Shown here: piece after piece, positions 34,864 to 46,250 of the stretch
How positions within the stretch are numbered: the stretch's first letter is position 1
How the letters are laid out: the number at the start of each line of letters is the position of its first letter
Source of the DNA: Brachynemurus nebulosus
Lineage: Eukaryota; Arthropoda; Insecta; Neuroptera; Myrmeleontidae
Assembly: GCA_035578155.1 (NCBI GenBank)
Contig: JAPWDM010000006.1
Coordinates: 16,198,305 to 16,262,304 of the forward strand
Direction: 5' to 3'
Length of the DNA stretch: 64,000 nt
Notes under the pieces: model-generated
What the model was told of the DNA's origin: nothing
The model's input: only the letters and a program-made list of their open reading frames with translations
The model's database searches: none
Program-made: the position numbers and the translations under genes

Positions 34864-35841
34864 TTATTGTACCTCTTTTTGATTATTTGAATATGCTACA
34901 AAATAATTTTCTGGCCATACTGATTTACCGTTCTTTATTGCTGATCTCGCTGATAAACACAACGCCTTCGTAAGAGCTTCCCGTGCTTTTTCCCCATTGG
35001 TCTTATGATTTTCATTAAATTCACTCAATATTTTATCTTTTAATTGTTTACCGCGTAAATTTTCAAAATTAATTATTAATCGTTTATAAGATGTCGTATC
35101 TGTACTATAAAATTTACTAGTATTCGTTGTTATCGACATTTTTGTGCTATCTTGAATTAAAGTTGGACTCTCGGGACTTTCGTCGCTGGTAGTTATAGTT
35201 GGGGTATTAATTATTGTTTGAATTGTCCCATTTCTAGGACTTTTTTGAATTAAGGGTTCATTCCAACATTCGCACGGTTCTAAATTTAATTTGTCAATCA
35301 TTTTTTGATTGTTGTTAATCGTACGATTACTAATATCATTCTGAATCAGATTATTTTTAAGATTTTCATTGTGAAAAATTAATTTAATACAATTTTGTAC
35401 TTCAGCCATTTGTATTTCTAATTGGTTGATTTTTTGTTGTTCTTTTTCAAATTGTAGTTGCATCTTTTTCCATTCGCTCAATAAACACTTAATTGTTGAC
35501 TCGCTATCTTTATCATTTACTTTTTCTAGTTCGTTATTAATGTCAACAATGTCGCTACTGTTCGTACTACTTTTATCTATATTTAGCGGTAAAAAAAATA
35601 TTTTTTTCTTTTCATTTTTTGAGCAATTACGCATTTCTATCTCTAATTGTTTTTTACGTTTATTTTCTGCTTCTTGTCGTTTGATTTGTTGAATATATTG
35701 TCCAACTTTACTTTTAACATGATCATATTTTTTACTTTTTTTTAATTGGTTTGTTCGTTTATTATTTGTACCTACTTTTTTGGAATTTTTTTTATCAGCT
35801 TCTTTAGAAGGTGTGGATGAATTTATGGATGAGTTATCCAT
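34864..35841 (-). CDS. Uncharacterised 325-aa single-exon protein, Lys/Asn/Ser-rich with coiled coil
   Basis: I do not recognise the family. The ATG at 35841 is preceded by an in-frame TAA six bases upstream, and the frame ends TAA after NQKEVQ. The N-terminal 80 residues are strongly basic (NKRTNQLKKSKKYDHVKSKV). Residues of about 55-75 and 110-160 are heptad-like and probably coiled coil (WKKMQLQFEKEQQKINQLE). Residues of about 200-240 are Ser/Thr/Pro-rich (SPRNGT, ESPESPTL). The last 75 residues form a more ordered Lys/Leu/Ala-rich block (NFENLRGKQLKDKILSEF, EALTKALCLSARSAIK). There is no signal peptide or membrane segment. A TTTATT at about 34637 gives AATAAA on the coding strand. The lack of introns may point to a retrogene or a testis-type gene; this is inference. 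Confidence 0.75.
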   Translation of the reverse strand: MDNSSINSSTPSKEADKKNSKKVGTNNKRTNQLKKSKKYDHVKSKVGQYIQQIKRQEAENKRKKQLEIEMRNCSKNEKKKIFFLPLNIDKSSTNSSDIVDINNELEKVNDKDSESTIKCLLSEWKKMQLQFEKEQQKINQLEIQMAEVQNCIKLIFHNENLKNNLIQNDISNRTINNNQKMIDKLNLEPCECWNEPLIQKSPRNGTIQTIINTPTITTSDESPESPTLIQDSTKMSITTNTSKFYSTDTTSYKRLIINFENLRGKQLKDKILSEFNENHKTNGEKAREALTKALCLSARSAIKNGKSVWPENYFVAYSNNQKEVQ

Positions 35842-36873
35842 TACTTAATAGAACCTTAAAATAAACATACTCCTTTATTTATATCATTTAAAATGTATCT
35901 TTTTATATCGATTTTTTTACTCAATAATAATATTTATTTGTAGAGACCAAAAATAAGCTACATAATTATGCTTAGTGTGCAAATGTGCTTTTAAACCAAA
36001 TATGTGATAATAAGGATAATAAACTTTAAATAGTAGGTATGTGTTTACCGCTCTTAAGCAATAAGAGGCTGTATTATAGTGGATGGTCGACTGTGTATCA
36101 AGGAAAAGCTGTAAATAAAGCTTCAAAATAAAACAAATATTGCAAAACAATAGTTTTATTAAAAATACGTATTTTTAATATAAAATTTATTATTTTTATT
36201 ACAAATTGCATATTTAACGCTAAGCAGACACATTATTCTTCCCATTAACCTGTTAACTAGGGAATAAGCTTTTGTTCAACTCGTTTCACGATGGGAACTT
36301 TTTTTCTTCGCAATGTAAAGTAATTATGTAATTATCGTCAATTCGTCATACCCAGTTGACAGGTTAATTTATAGTTTCAATTTTTATAAAGGATACTTGT
36401 AGACATTACGGGTTAAAATCATAAGAATGGATTAGATTGCAGACTTCTAAAATTTTCATGTTTTCCACACATTGAGATGGGACTTCAAATTGCTTCAAGG
36501 ATGCTTCAAATGTTTAAAGATGTTATTACTTATTATCTATGTCATGTATGTTATCTATAGTCATGATAGATTTTCTTTTGTTAAAGTATGAAGCCATACG
36601 AATGAAATTGACCGTGGAATGGAAAAGGTGGAAAATTTGTACCTCATTCAAAAATAATATGGAAGATTGATAAATGGGATAAATGGTAATAAAATTCTTT
36701 AAAAAAGATTATTGAGTAGCAAAATATTTCGTTATTTGAAAAATTACTGAATTTGCTTTTAAAATTGTAATCAAAAATCCTTTATCGCCCTTTAAACAAA
36801 ATTCAAATCACATTTTATAATATGAATGTTCGAATCGAAATACCGAATCAGACCGAATATACAATATTATGTA

Positions 36874-37130
36874 CAGCTAGCGAAGGTTCGGTTGCACTAA
36901 CAGGACCGGCTTTAGATTTTCAAGTATAAATTAATATATATCAAATAAAATATTGAGGAATTGTAATCTATTTTTGTGCTTGGATTAATGCTCTCTTAAT
37001 AAGAAATTTAGTGCCTTAATTTTATATACAAAAATAGGTTACAATTTCTTAATATTTTATTTTATATATCTTAATTATAGTTGGAAGCTTAAAGCCGGTC
37101 CTGTTCGTGCAACCGAACCTTCGCTCCCTG
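36874..37130. mobile_element. hAT-type MITE (GCGAAGGTTCGGTTGCAC ends)
   Basis: 257 bp. Ends CAGCTAGCGAAGGTTCGG and CCGAACCTTCGCTCCCTG form TIRs of more than 35 bp, with a perfect 8-bp TSD ATTATGTA at 36866-36873 and 37131-37138. Confidence 0.92.
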
Positions 37131-37208
37131 ATTATGTATATTTCTGTTGTAAGAAAAATTCGGCAGTCAATGAAATAAATATACAACTTTTTGATTTTTA
37201 TATAGAAC

Positions 37209-37611
37209 CACAGACCAATGAACATATTATATATTATATTATATAGACTAATTGTATAAATGTATAATTGAGGTAGCCAGTTACGACCAAGTTCCGACCT
37301 AATAGTATTCTGTAATATAGTAATCAATGCAATAACCCATTGTATCCGTTTTTACTTTTAATTTTACTTTTTTGAGAAGAAACTGCAAAACTTTGAAAGA
37401 AAGAAAGTGGTATTCGCTTTATTTTCAAAATACGTACGTATACAAATTATGTCCTGCAATAATTATAGCCGCATTTGCTTAATCATTGACACTATATTAT
37501 ATTCCTTAAATCTTGCCCTTCTCACCCTGCTACCTGCTTCAAGAAAAATACCTACAAACTGCTTTTACGCTTTGTCTAGTAGCATAATATAATAGTGTCC
37601 ATTGGTCTGTG
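37209..37611. mobile_element. hAT-type MITE (CACAGACCAATG ends), copy 1
   Basis: 403 bp, ends CACAGACCAATGAACA and GTGTCCATTGGTCTGTG. It is the same family as 53387-53785, in inverse orientation, sharing CTAGACAAAGCG and GCAGTTTGTAGG. Its TSD is not exact here (TATAGAAC versus TATATGTAGAAC). Confidence 0.85.
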
Positions 37612-38148
37612 TATATGTAGAACTATTTTCTTTGGATACATATCGTGTTCGTATTTAAGTGGACAATACAGTACATACGTGAAAACACGTACAAGTCACT
37701 ATTTTGAAAAAATTGAAAAATGAGTGTGACAACTTCAAATGTGAAACAGCTGTGATCTTAATTAAACAATCAAGTCGGATTAAATTGTACTTAAAACGCT
37801 TCAAACTTCTTTATGATTATTTGTAAGTTGACAAATGTCAAATTGTGTTTGTAAAAGCTTTAATATTTATTTTTATGTAACTTTTATTTGCAAAATAATG
37901 TGAACAAATATGATTGTAAAATGTATTTTTATAATAAATTGTTTATTTAACGAAATATCGTATATAAATATTCATAATAATAAAAATAGTGACAATTACT
38001 TTCTAAAATAAACTATTCGAAAAACAGTTTTGTATATTAATGATTTTTTATGAATTTGATGTAAAACACAAATTCAAAATAGAATTCAGTGCTAAAAATA
38101 AAAAATAATGAACATATATTATTAGCTATTAAAAAGAACGAAAATAAA

Positions 38149-41100
38149 ATGGATAAGGCCGATTATTTTTATTCAATTCCAAAATCGTTATTCGATCCAA
38201 ATTCGACAGCTGATGAACATATCTGTAGATTGATTTTATACGTTGAATTAGGAAATACAAGGTAAACCGATTACTTAAGTAATATTTCAATGTAATTAAA
38301 TATTTATATCGCTAATTTTTTTTTTGTATAATTTTAGTTTTCGAATATGGGACATCATGATATTAATTCCCAATTTACTATTTTTAATATTTTTAATGTT
38401 TCGTTTCAATCGTGCCCGATTAAAACTGCGAGCCACAAGCAGTCCAATATTTTTGGCGTTTTATGGGCTTGTGTTGAGTAATGTGTTGATAAGTGTAATA
38501 CGATGCTGTGTCTCGATGTCTGTAAATGCGGCTGCACCGATTGGAAGTGTTACGGACAAAATTTTATGGGTTACCGTACGATTTTTTTTATTAGCCACAG
38601 AAATGAGCGTTGTGATATTTGGTTTGGCTTTCGGTAAGTTTGAATTTTTTGTGAAAAATTATAAATTTTAGAAGGGATTGTGTAACTGAAATATGTTAGC
38701 TTGGTTGGAACAAAAGGATCACGTACTTAGGGCCCCTTAATAAAAAAAAAAATTGATTACTATTTTACGATTTCTTATATTTATTTAAACTGATAATACT
38801 TGAATTTTTGTTAATAATATTGATAAAAATATTAATAAATTTGAGCGTTACTTTATGGTATTCCATATTTGTAAATAATAAACAAATATTTTACTTTGCA
38901 AAATATTTGTTTATTATTGATAAAAATATTGAATATTTCATATGAGCTGCCGCCTATTGTGTGGGACTATATTGTAATATTGAATAACGTTCAATATTTT
39001 TGTCAATTTAGTTTGTCAGTAATATTGTGTGTTTGTAAGGACAGCGTAAAAGTATATTAAATATTTTTCAGTACTTATATAGTCCGCGCATTTATAATAA
39101 TACTGACAATATGTGAATTATTGTCAATAATATTGTGTGTGTCCAGACAGTCTAAATATCTATAATGAGAACTATGAGAACTAAACAGATAGTTACTGTT
39201 TTATCCCTAGAATGGAAACATATTGGTGAATTATCAACAATTTTAATGTTTAAATTACGTTAGTTTAACATTAAGGGGGTATCCTAGTCTAGAAACTAAT
39301 GAAAAAAAAAAATAGTAAACATTTTTAGGATCCATTTTTTTTTAGTTTTTTTATTGATATTTAAAATGTATAAAAATTTAAAGAAAAATTCAAAATTGAA
39401 ATCGGTACAGGCCGGCAAGTGGGACATCCATTTAAAAAAAAATCATTTTTTCACCTCCTTTTTTCAACTTTGGAAATTTTTTAAAAATAGTAAAAATAAA
39501 AAACTCCAAAAACCCCTACGTTGGACCAATTTTGATAGTATTAAGAAGGTCTGTACCAAATTTCAAGTAAATCGGTGCATTAGAATTTGAGATATTATGT
39601 CAACCGTATCAAAAAAGCAGTTTCGAGTAATTTATATTATAAAAATGAAAAGATACACACTGAAAAGATACACAGTACAAGGGAAAAATAACCATAACTC
39701 CGAAAATAATTCTAATTTCCGTAAATCTTTTTAGAGACTTATTCTTAAAGGTCTAAACTTTGAAAATATGAAAAAAAATTAAAAAATAGATTTTTTCGAA
39801 TTTCTAGACTAGAATACCCCCTTAAGCTTTGATATAAAAATGTTCAATATTTTTGTCAATTTAGTTCGTCAGTAATATTGTGTGTTTGTGAGGGCAGCCT
39901 AAAAGTATATTAAATATTTTTCAGTACTATAATTATAGCCCGTGCACTTACAATAATACCGACAATATGTAAATTATTGTCAATAATATTGTGTGTTCGG
40001 GTAGTTAATAGATATCAGATATCAGATAGTTACTGTTTTATCCTTAGAATGGAACATAGGAACATATTGGTGAATCATCAACAATTTTAATTTTTGAATT
40101 ACGTCAGTTTAACATTAAGATATATTTTTCTATTTTCATCAAAATTCCCAAGACCAAATCTTTTTGTTTCATTATTTCCAAAAACCAATGCCCGCCATTA
40201 ATTCTTTGAATTCTAAAGCAGAACAGAAATGACACTGATTGGGACTAAATGAACCAATTCTGGGAAATGGTGATTATAATGAGAATACCCATTTTCGAAA
40301 TTGGATAAAAAATACCGCGTGAAATAAAAATCAGACTAATTTTTGGAACTGCGTTTCAATTGACTCAAATTTTTGTTTCAGACTCGTAAATTTTTTTAAA
40401 TTTGTGTCGTGTTATTTGAGGTTTGGATGTGTATTATTTCAGCTGAATTACATTATATTAATAATACTAATTACTATAAAATTTTCGAGTTAATAATTTT
40501 TGATTTTTTAATTTTAAGAATAATTTTCCAAATTTATCCAACTTTCACTTATATTTACACAATTTCCGGTAATTACTTAAGTATATATTTGAATCATCAT
40601 ATTGACCTACTTTCTCAGTAACTTTTTTACAATGTAAATTAGTTCAAATTCATGGAACATGTTCTCGGAAATAAATAAAAATTAATATTTATAATAAGTA
40701 AACCCTGAACGTGAAATTTGTTGAAATTATTAATTTTTCATGTAAAACATATAATATTGTCGTTGGTTCCACTAAACGCTTCATTTAATTTCCTACAAAA
40801 AGAGATATCCAATGCTTAGTTAAACTTTCTCCGTACCAATAAATTTCCGGACTTGTAGTAATTTTTTTTTTACTTGTACTTTTTGGACTTGTAGTAAAAA
40901 TTCGCCAAATGCGTGTTATACGCTCATTATATCAGAATTTCGTAGAAATTTGTACAGTTTTCGCAATAAAATATTTCTTGTTTTTATTTAATGTTAAAAT
41001 TAGTCTTTAACTTGTTAATAATATAATTAGTACTGTCTATTAAATTGTATAAGGTCCGCCACTGATTACTTAAAAGTGGTTAGGTGCGGGTAAACTGTCT

Positions 41101-44100
41101 CATGTGATTCGACAGACATGACTAATTTATAAGGATTTCGTTGTTGTACTACGAAATCCTAAAACACCGTTATTTTGGTATAATAATATACGTGTCAAAA
41201 ATCCATTTTAGATAACAACTTCCGCTAAACGAGTTATTCAAGGTTAAATGTCATAAAAATCAGTTTTTCACGAATATTTCCTTTCTATTGGGCCTTGTTC
41301 ATCAGAAAATTTCCTATAGAAAAGGTTATTTAAAAATTTCGCATACGATTGACCCTTCTTTTCGAGATAAGATTTGCATAATATTTTTTTATCTATTTTT
41401 AACTCCTTTAATTAAAGCATATGAAAAAAATTTGTTGTTTTGAAATGGTAAACTTTTTGCTGCCAGGAACAAGTACCATAAATAAGGTTAAAAAGCAGAT
41501 GGCAAATCAGTAGTGTCAACATTGAAAAGTTAATTTACCTTTGCAATTTGCAAAATGTAAATCAGTATTGGGAAATCAAATGGAGGCGTGGTTTAATATT
41601 TAGCCTACTGGCGTAGTTTTTTCATTCATCACCAGATGACAATAATTGAGAGCGAAAAAAATGGTGGCAATTTGGAATTGACCATTTTTATTTGGAAATT
41701 ATTGTGAAAAAATAAGGATTATATTAAAAAAAAAAATATGCCAGTTTGTATTTTGTAAACTAAATAGCACAAATTTTGTGAATTGTCAGAATCTAATAAA
41801 CAAACCTTGCCTACTGACAGTAGTTAATTTTTTTATCACTAGTTCGCGTATCTAAGTTTTACGGATCCCAATAAATTAGTGACACAATTTATAATAGGCT
41901 TGTTCGAGTAGCAGTTTTGGGTAGTACCAAACTGTCAGGATTATGCGCAAAACGTCTTTAGTCATCGTCAAGACCGTTCTGCGCATACTAAATTTGCTTT
42001 GCGCCTAAACCTGACAGTTTGGTACTATCCAAAACTGCTGCTCGAACAAGCCTAATATAAACTAGATTGGTCAAATTGAACATTATATGATATTACTTAT
42101 ACAACATTTCAAAAACTTGTCACAGATGCCGACACTTGCGCCTGTTAATGCCGTTAATGCGTACTTATTAAAGCATAACAATTAACGTTCTACAATATTT
42201 TTCTAGGTCATCTGGATAGTCGAAGCAGTATTCGATACGTTCTAATTGCCACGTCGTTCATCTCATTAATTTACACGATCACGCAAGGCGTCTTGGAAAT
42301 TGTATTACCTGACGATAGTTTTCATATTCAATCGAAAGATTTCGATCTGTACGGTCACGGCGGCATGCTTTTCTGGTTTTGTTCGTCGTTAGTTTTCACT
42401 CTAGTGTATTTGATGATCTTTATTTTACCGTGGACACGTTTACGGGAACGATTAGCTTTACCTAGTAAGTCATTTTTATACAATGGTCACTGCGCATCTT
42501 ATTTTCAGAGGTACAATTATTCTTGTTAATACAATTGATATTTTTTTTTTTAGCAAAAAAATCGTTCTACATTTACATATTTTTACTATTTCTGTTGGAC
42601 TTGGTACAATCTATTGGAAGTGGAATGCTTAATTATGGCATCATCGAAGGTTTATGCATCGTTGACATAACTACAGGAATTTATTTTACTTTGTTAACGC
42701 CGCTTGTCTATATCACGTTTTTGAGTGAATTTTTAGGGTAATTTATTTTCTTAAGGAGGGATTCGCCAAAAAAAAAAAAAAACACCAAAAATCGACTTTT
42801 TTTATTTTTTTTATGCAAATAAATATTTTATTAAAAAACTAAATATAGAAACATTATTTCTACATGTCTTGAGATTACAAAATTATTTTTTTTTTTTTAA
42901 ATTCAAAATGGCGTTGAAGTCAACACTGCGAGATTTTTTCACCTTGATAGTTCCGCGCGTTCTGAAATCCCCAGTGAACTAAAATCCAAAAATCAAGAAT
43001 TTTCTGAAAATATACATACAGCTGAACCTTTTTTTATACGGTGGATAGGGACCGCATAAAAAAATCGCACAAAAAATATATATTCAAAAATATCATAAAT
43101 AGCTATAAAAAGATTAGTTCGGTCCAGATTGTAAAAAAAAACTTTTTTTATGCGGTGGATCGGGACCACAAAAAAAGTTTCATCGAAAATACATAACTCA
43201 AAACTCTCAAAATCTCATAATTTTAATAGAAGTTGCTTTTCTAAACAAGATAAGGCCTTAATTTACACTTACCTTAGCATGGTAAAATTTAATGTGCTAA
43301 CACAACTTCTATCACACTCTTATGCATATATGTTATAGTTTAATTCTTGTTGTCGTACTCTTTCATTTGCGCATCTGACCCGCAACCTTATGTTGCTTGG
43401 GCTGTACGCACTGAGGAACAATCGATCTTTTCCGACCTTTGATTCTTTATGATGCATAGAAAATGATTGGCAACAATATATTCTAATACTGAATATAGTG
43501 AAGTAACAAAATGATGAATTAAACGGTGACCGTCCTGTAAGACATTCTAATGAATACTGTTTGCACTAGGGTTTCCGATCTCGATTCGATTTTATCGAAA
43601 ATCGATTTTTGGGGAACCGATTTTCGATTTTTCGAATCGATTCTTTGGAGACCAAATCGATATAGAGATCGTGAAAAATTTACGGGATCGGAGATCGATC
43701 TTTTCGAATTTAAATTAGAATATTTTTAGTAAAAATATGATATTTTTTTCAAAATTATTGTAAAATAAATTTTAACTGTTTATGTTGTCAAATAATTTTA
43801 CCACTTTTATGATTCATTTATAGAAAATTGAGTCAAATTTTGGATTCATGTGACATTTTTAGCGCAAACTGGAAACAATTTTATTCATATTAATTAAAGT
43901 CAGCAGTTCATCTTCAAAAGAAATTAAAATTTTTTTTGAAATTGATTTGTGATGATCCAATGAGAAACTTCATTAAAACTTTTATAGATATCTTTTATTT
44001 TTTGTAAGTACAAAAATTGAATCGATTTTCTTCAGATCGATCTTTTGTAAGCCGATTTTCTGCTGCATCGATTTTTGGTTTGACGATTCGAATCGATCCA

Positions 44101-45001
44101 CAAGATCGATTTTTTGGCCAGAGATCGGAAACCCTAGTTTGCACACGACACCACACCAGCAGTGACCAGCCTGGCTATGTTACTTGCCACACCAGCCTGG
44201 CTATATGACCTTCATGTATGATTGTGTTGATACCTTCTGCAGCCTGCCTCGCTATGTGACAGCGTTGATACCTTCTCTTTCTTTCTTTCTACTATTAGCA
44301 GATAGCATTTGAAATATTATAAGACAGCATGGTAATTTTTGTAAGAAAAACAATTAAAAAATATTTTTTTGTCGGGAATGGAACTTTTTACTGTGCTATT
44401 TTACAAATTTTACGGAGCTAATATTACGGAAAGAACATTCTATCCTTTAAATTTTCTATGATTAATTATAATTTTTATATTTTTACCGTACAAAATTGAA
44501 TATGTTCGCCTTTGACACGTGAATTGTAGTGCTGAGCACAGTAATTTTTCTATGAATTTTCTCTCTGTGTACAATGGGGGGGAAGTTAAAAATTGATTTC
44601 TTTTTTTTTTGGCGAATCTCCCCTTAATATTGGAACCCCGCTAACAATTTGATTTTAATCGAAATTATTTTTACAGTGTCACCCCGCCAAGTATCATGTT
44701 CTCGTACAAGGCGCAGGTGGACGATAACATGGAAGACGACAATGTCTCGCTACCACATCAGCAATCATTTAGTTCCTTGAAGACTGACTCAGATTATATC
44801 TATCAAAATCCGAACGCCTACGATAGCACCCAATTCAATATTGGCAACGTGACCCCGGTGAATCCCCTGTATGTGGCATCGTTACAGAGTCCAGATAGCA
44901 TCACCGGATATAGTATAACATCAAACCAAAGTATAGAAATTGGCGGCGCCACTAGTGCCGCACACGGTTACCAACAGAATTTCTCGATACAAAATTCTTA
45001 A
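38149..45001 (+). CDS. TPRA1: TPRA1-like seven-transmembrane protein, 391 aa
   Basis: Orphan GPCR-like membrane protein (transmembrane protein adipocyte-associated 1, TPRA40/GPR175). The vertebrate protein has been linked to Hedgehog signalling; ligand and mechanism are not settled. Exons are 38149-38261, 38338-38633, 42207-42464, 42554-42737 and 44677-45001; all junctions are GT-AG and keep frame. The extracellular N-terminus carries a glycosylation sequon (PNST). Hydrophobic helices lie at DIMILIPNLLFLIFLMF, IFLAFYGLVLSNVLI, FFLLATEMSVVIFGLAFG, VLIATSFISLIYTITQGV, MLFWFCSSLVFTLVYLMIF, FYIYIFLLFLLDLVQSIGSG and TGIYFTLLTPLVYITFL. Family signatures are DKILW, FGHLDSRSSIR, DLYGHGGMLFW, IIEGLCIVD and the tail motifs FSYKAQVD and DSTQFNI. 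The last exon encodes a cytoplasmic, Ser/Asn-rich tail. Introns 2 and 4 are swollen by transposons. The length is similar to the human protein. Confidence 0.95.
38990..40120. repeat. Direct duplication of about 280 bp around a TTAA element
   Basis: Copy 1 (38990-39274) and copy 2 (39843 to about 40120) share AATATTTTTGTCAATTTAGT, CAATAATATTGTGTGT and CAGATAGTTACTGTTTTATC. The element 39275-39821 lies between them, at the end of copy 1. All of this lies in TPRA1 intron 2 (38634-42206). Confidence 0.75.
39275..39821. mobile_element. TTAA-flanked (piggyBac-type) element, copy 2
   Basis: 547 bp, ends GGGGGTATCCTAGTCTAGAA and TTCTAGACTAGAATACCCCC, flanked by TTAA at 39271-39274 and 39822-39825. 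It is the same family as 11596-12302, inserted in opposite orientation. Confidence 0.88.
40120..41890. other. TPRA1 intron 2, middle part
   Basis: No gene seen. 41131-41162 is a small perfect stem-loop (AGGATTTCGT / ACGAAATCCT). 41560-41870 is a copy of the dispersed family also at about 24410-24660 (inverse) and 52450-52700. Confidence 0.4.
41898..42053. mobile_element. Palindromic MITE (AGGCTTGTTCGAG ends)
   Basis: 156 bp with 44-bp TIRs differing at only two or three positions (AGGCTTGTTCGAGTAGCAG, TAGTACCAAACTGTCAGG). It ends about 150 bp upstream of TPRA1 exon 3. Its TSD is ambiguous in AT-rich flanks. Confidence 0.82.
43019..43275. mobile_element. Left part of the CAGCTGAACC Tc1/mariner-type element
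   Basis: Begins TA-CAGCTGAACC and aligns to 34042 onward (TATGCGGTGGATCGGGA, AAACAAGATAA), then similarity fades; no right end was found. It lies in TPRA1 intron 4. Confidence 0.7.
43567..44136. mobile_element. hAT-type MITE with ATCGATTTT repeats
   Basis: 570 bp with ends TAGGGTTTCCGATCTCGA and GATCGGAAACCCTA and a perfect 8-bp TSD GTTTGCAC at 43559-43566 and 44137-44144. Both ends are built from ATCGATTTTCGAT-like units. It lies in TPRA1 intron 4. Confidence 0.92.
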
Positions 45002-45245
45002 TTTTGTACTCGCTGAAATCGCTGAATTCGACAAAAAAACTTACAGTGCAATTATAAATAGCAATATTTCCACCCAGTGAAGAGTGCGATCTTGTGAAAT
45101 TTTTTCAATTTCTTACGAAAAAATATCTGAATTTTTCTTAAATTTCTATAATTAATTGTAGATAATTTTACGTTGTGAAAATCCATAATGAATATGGTGA
45201 AAAAATTTTTTAATTTTGTCAAATTTTCACTTAAATATTCAGATA

Positions 45246-45821
45246 CAGTGTAAACTCCGTATAGCGAAATTGAAGGGACCGGGTATTTTATTACGTTATA
45301 AAGAGTTTTCGTTATATGGAGAGTAAAAGAAAACAATATAATTTTACGAATACAACTTACGAATTTAGTAAGTGGTTTTAATTTTGACTGAATTAAATGA
45401 CACTTTTTCGTCAATACACAAACTCTTTCTTTTACTCGCCATGTTTACAGTTAAAAAGTTTGAAAGCAACTAAGAATATGATAACGTAAAGAGTAAAGAC
45501 AGCAATAAGACAATAGTACGGAAGTACAGTAGGCAAAAACATGTGCTAGGCAATTAAACAAACAAATAAACAGATTTCTAAGAATCCCTTTGTGCGTACG
45601 AAATATTTACGACTCTGTATTACTATTTTGTTTGAAAGTCAGTGAAATAAAATTTTTTTTGGCTTAAAAAGTGACATATTTTTCGCTATTGAGAGTGGCT
45701 ATTACGTTATAAAGAGTGTTTCAATATACGAATGATAATGTAAACCAAACAAACCTTTGTAATTTCTACGTTTTAAAAAGTTTTTCGTTAAATAGAAGTT
45801 CGTTATATAGAGTTTACACTA
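45246..45821. mobile_element. TA-flanked pogo/Tigger-like element
   Basis: Ends CAGTGTAAACTCCGTATAGC and GTTATATAGAGTTTACACTA, flanked by TA. Repeated ACGTTATAAAGAG motifs lie inside. Comparison with the unbroken right arm of the host repeat (about 47165-47190) shows the empty site, confirming insertion at a TA. The ends resemble pogo/Tigger termini. It encodes no protein. Confidence 0.85.
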
Positions 45822-45916
45822 TATTATTTTTCACAACCTAGTTTTCGATTGATTAAATCATCTTCAGGTGAAAACTGAACTGAACTGAATTCAGTTTGGA
45901 TAAAAGAATATATATA

Positions 45917-46052
45917 CAGGATGTAAAACAAATAACTCTCGTCCTTTTGTGGGGGGACTCATAGTACCCTGTAGACACTAAAACCGCAGGATTTTTTTCG
46001 GAATTAACAGTCGCGTCACCCCTCAAAAGGATAAGGGTTATTTCCCTTACAC

Positions 46053-46118
<66 letters not shown>

Positions 46119-46250
46119 GTAAGGGAAATAACTCTTATCCTTTTGAGGGGTGACGCGACTGTTAATTCCGAAAAAATTTCTGCGATTTTAGTGTCTACAG
46201 GGTGCTATGTGTCACCCCACAAAAGGAAGAGGTTATTTGTTTACACCCTG
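45917..46250. mobile_element. Fold-back element with a (TA)n centre
   Basis: Two arms of about 138 bp, near-perfect reverse complements (AAATAACTCTTATCCTTTTG, GACGCGACTGTTAATTCCG, GTGTCTACAGGGT), around about 59 bases of TA repeat at 46056-46114. It would form a very stable hairpin. Confidence 0.88.

Larger units (their letters stand above)
35842..38148. other. Divergent intergenic region between the 325-aa gene and TPRA1
   Basis: The two flanking genes are transcribed away from each other, so both promoters should lie here. The middle is occupied by two hAT-type MITEs (36874-37130 and 37209-37611). A weak inverted pair CATTAACCTGTTAACTAGGG / CCCAGTTGACAGGTTAAT spans about 36240-36367. Confidence 0.45.
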
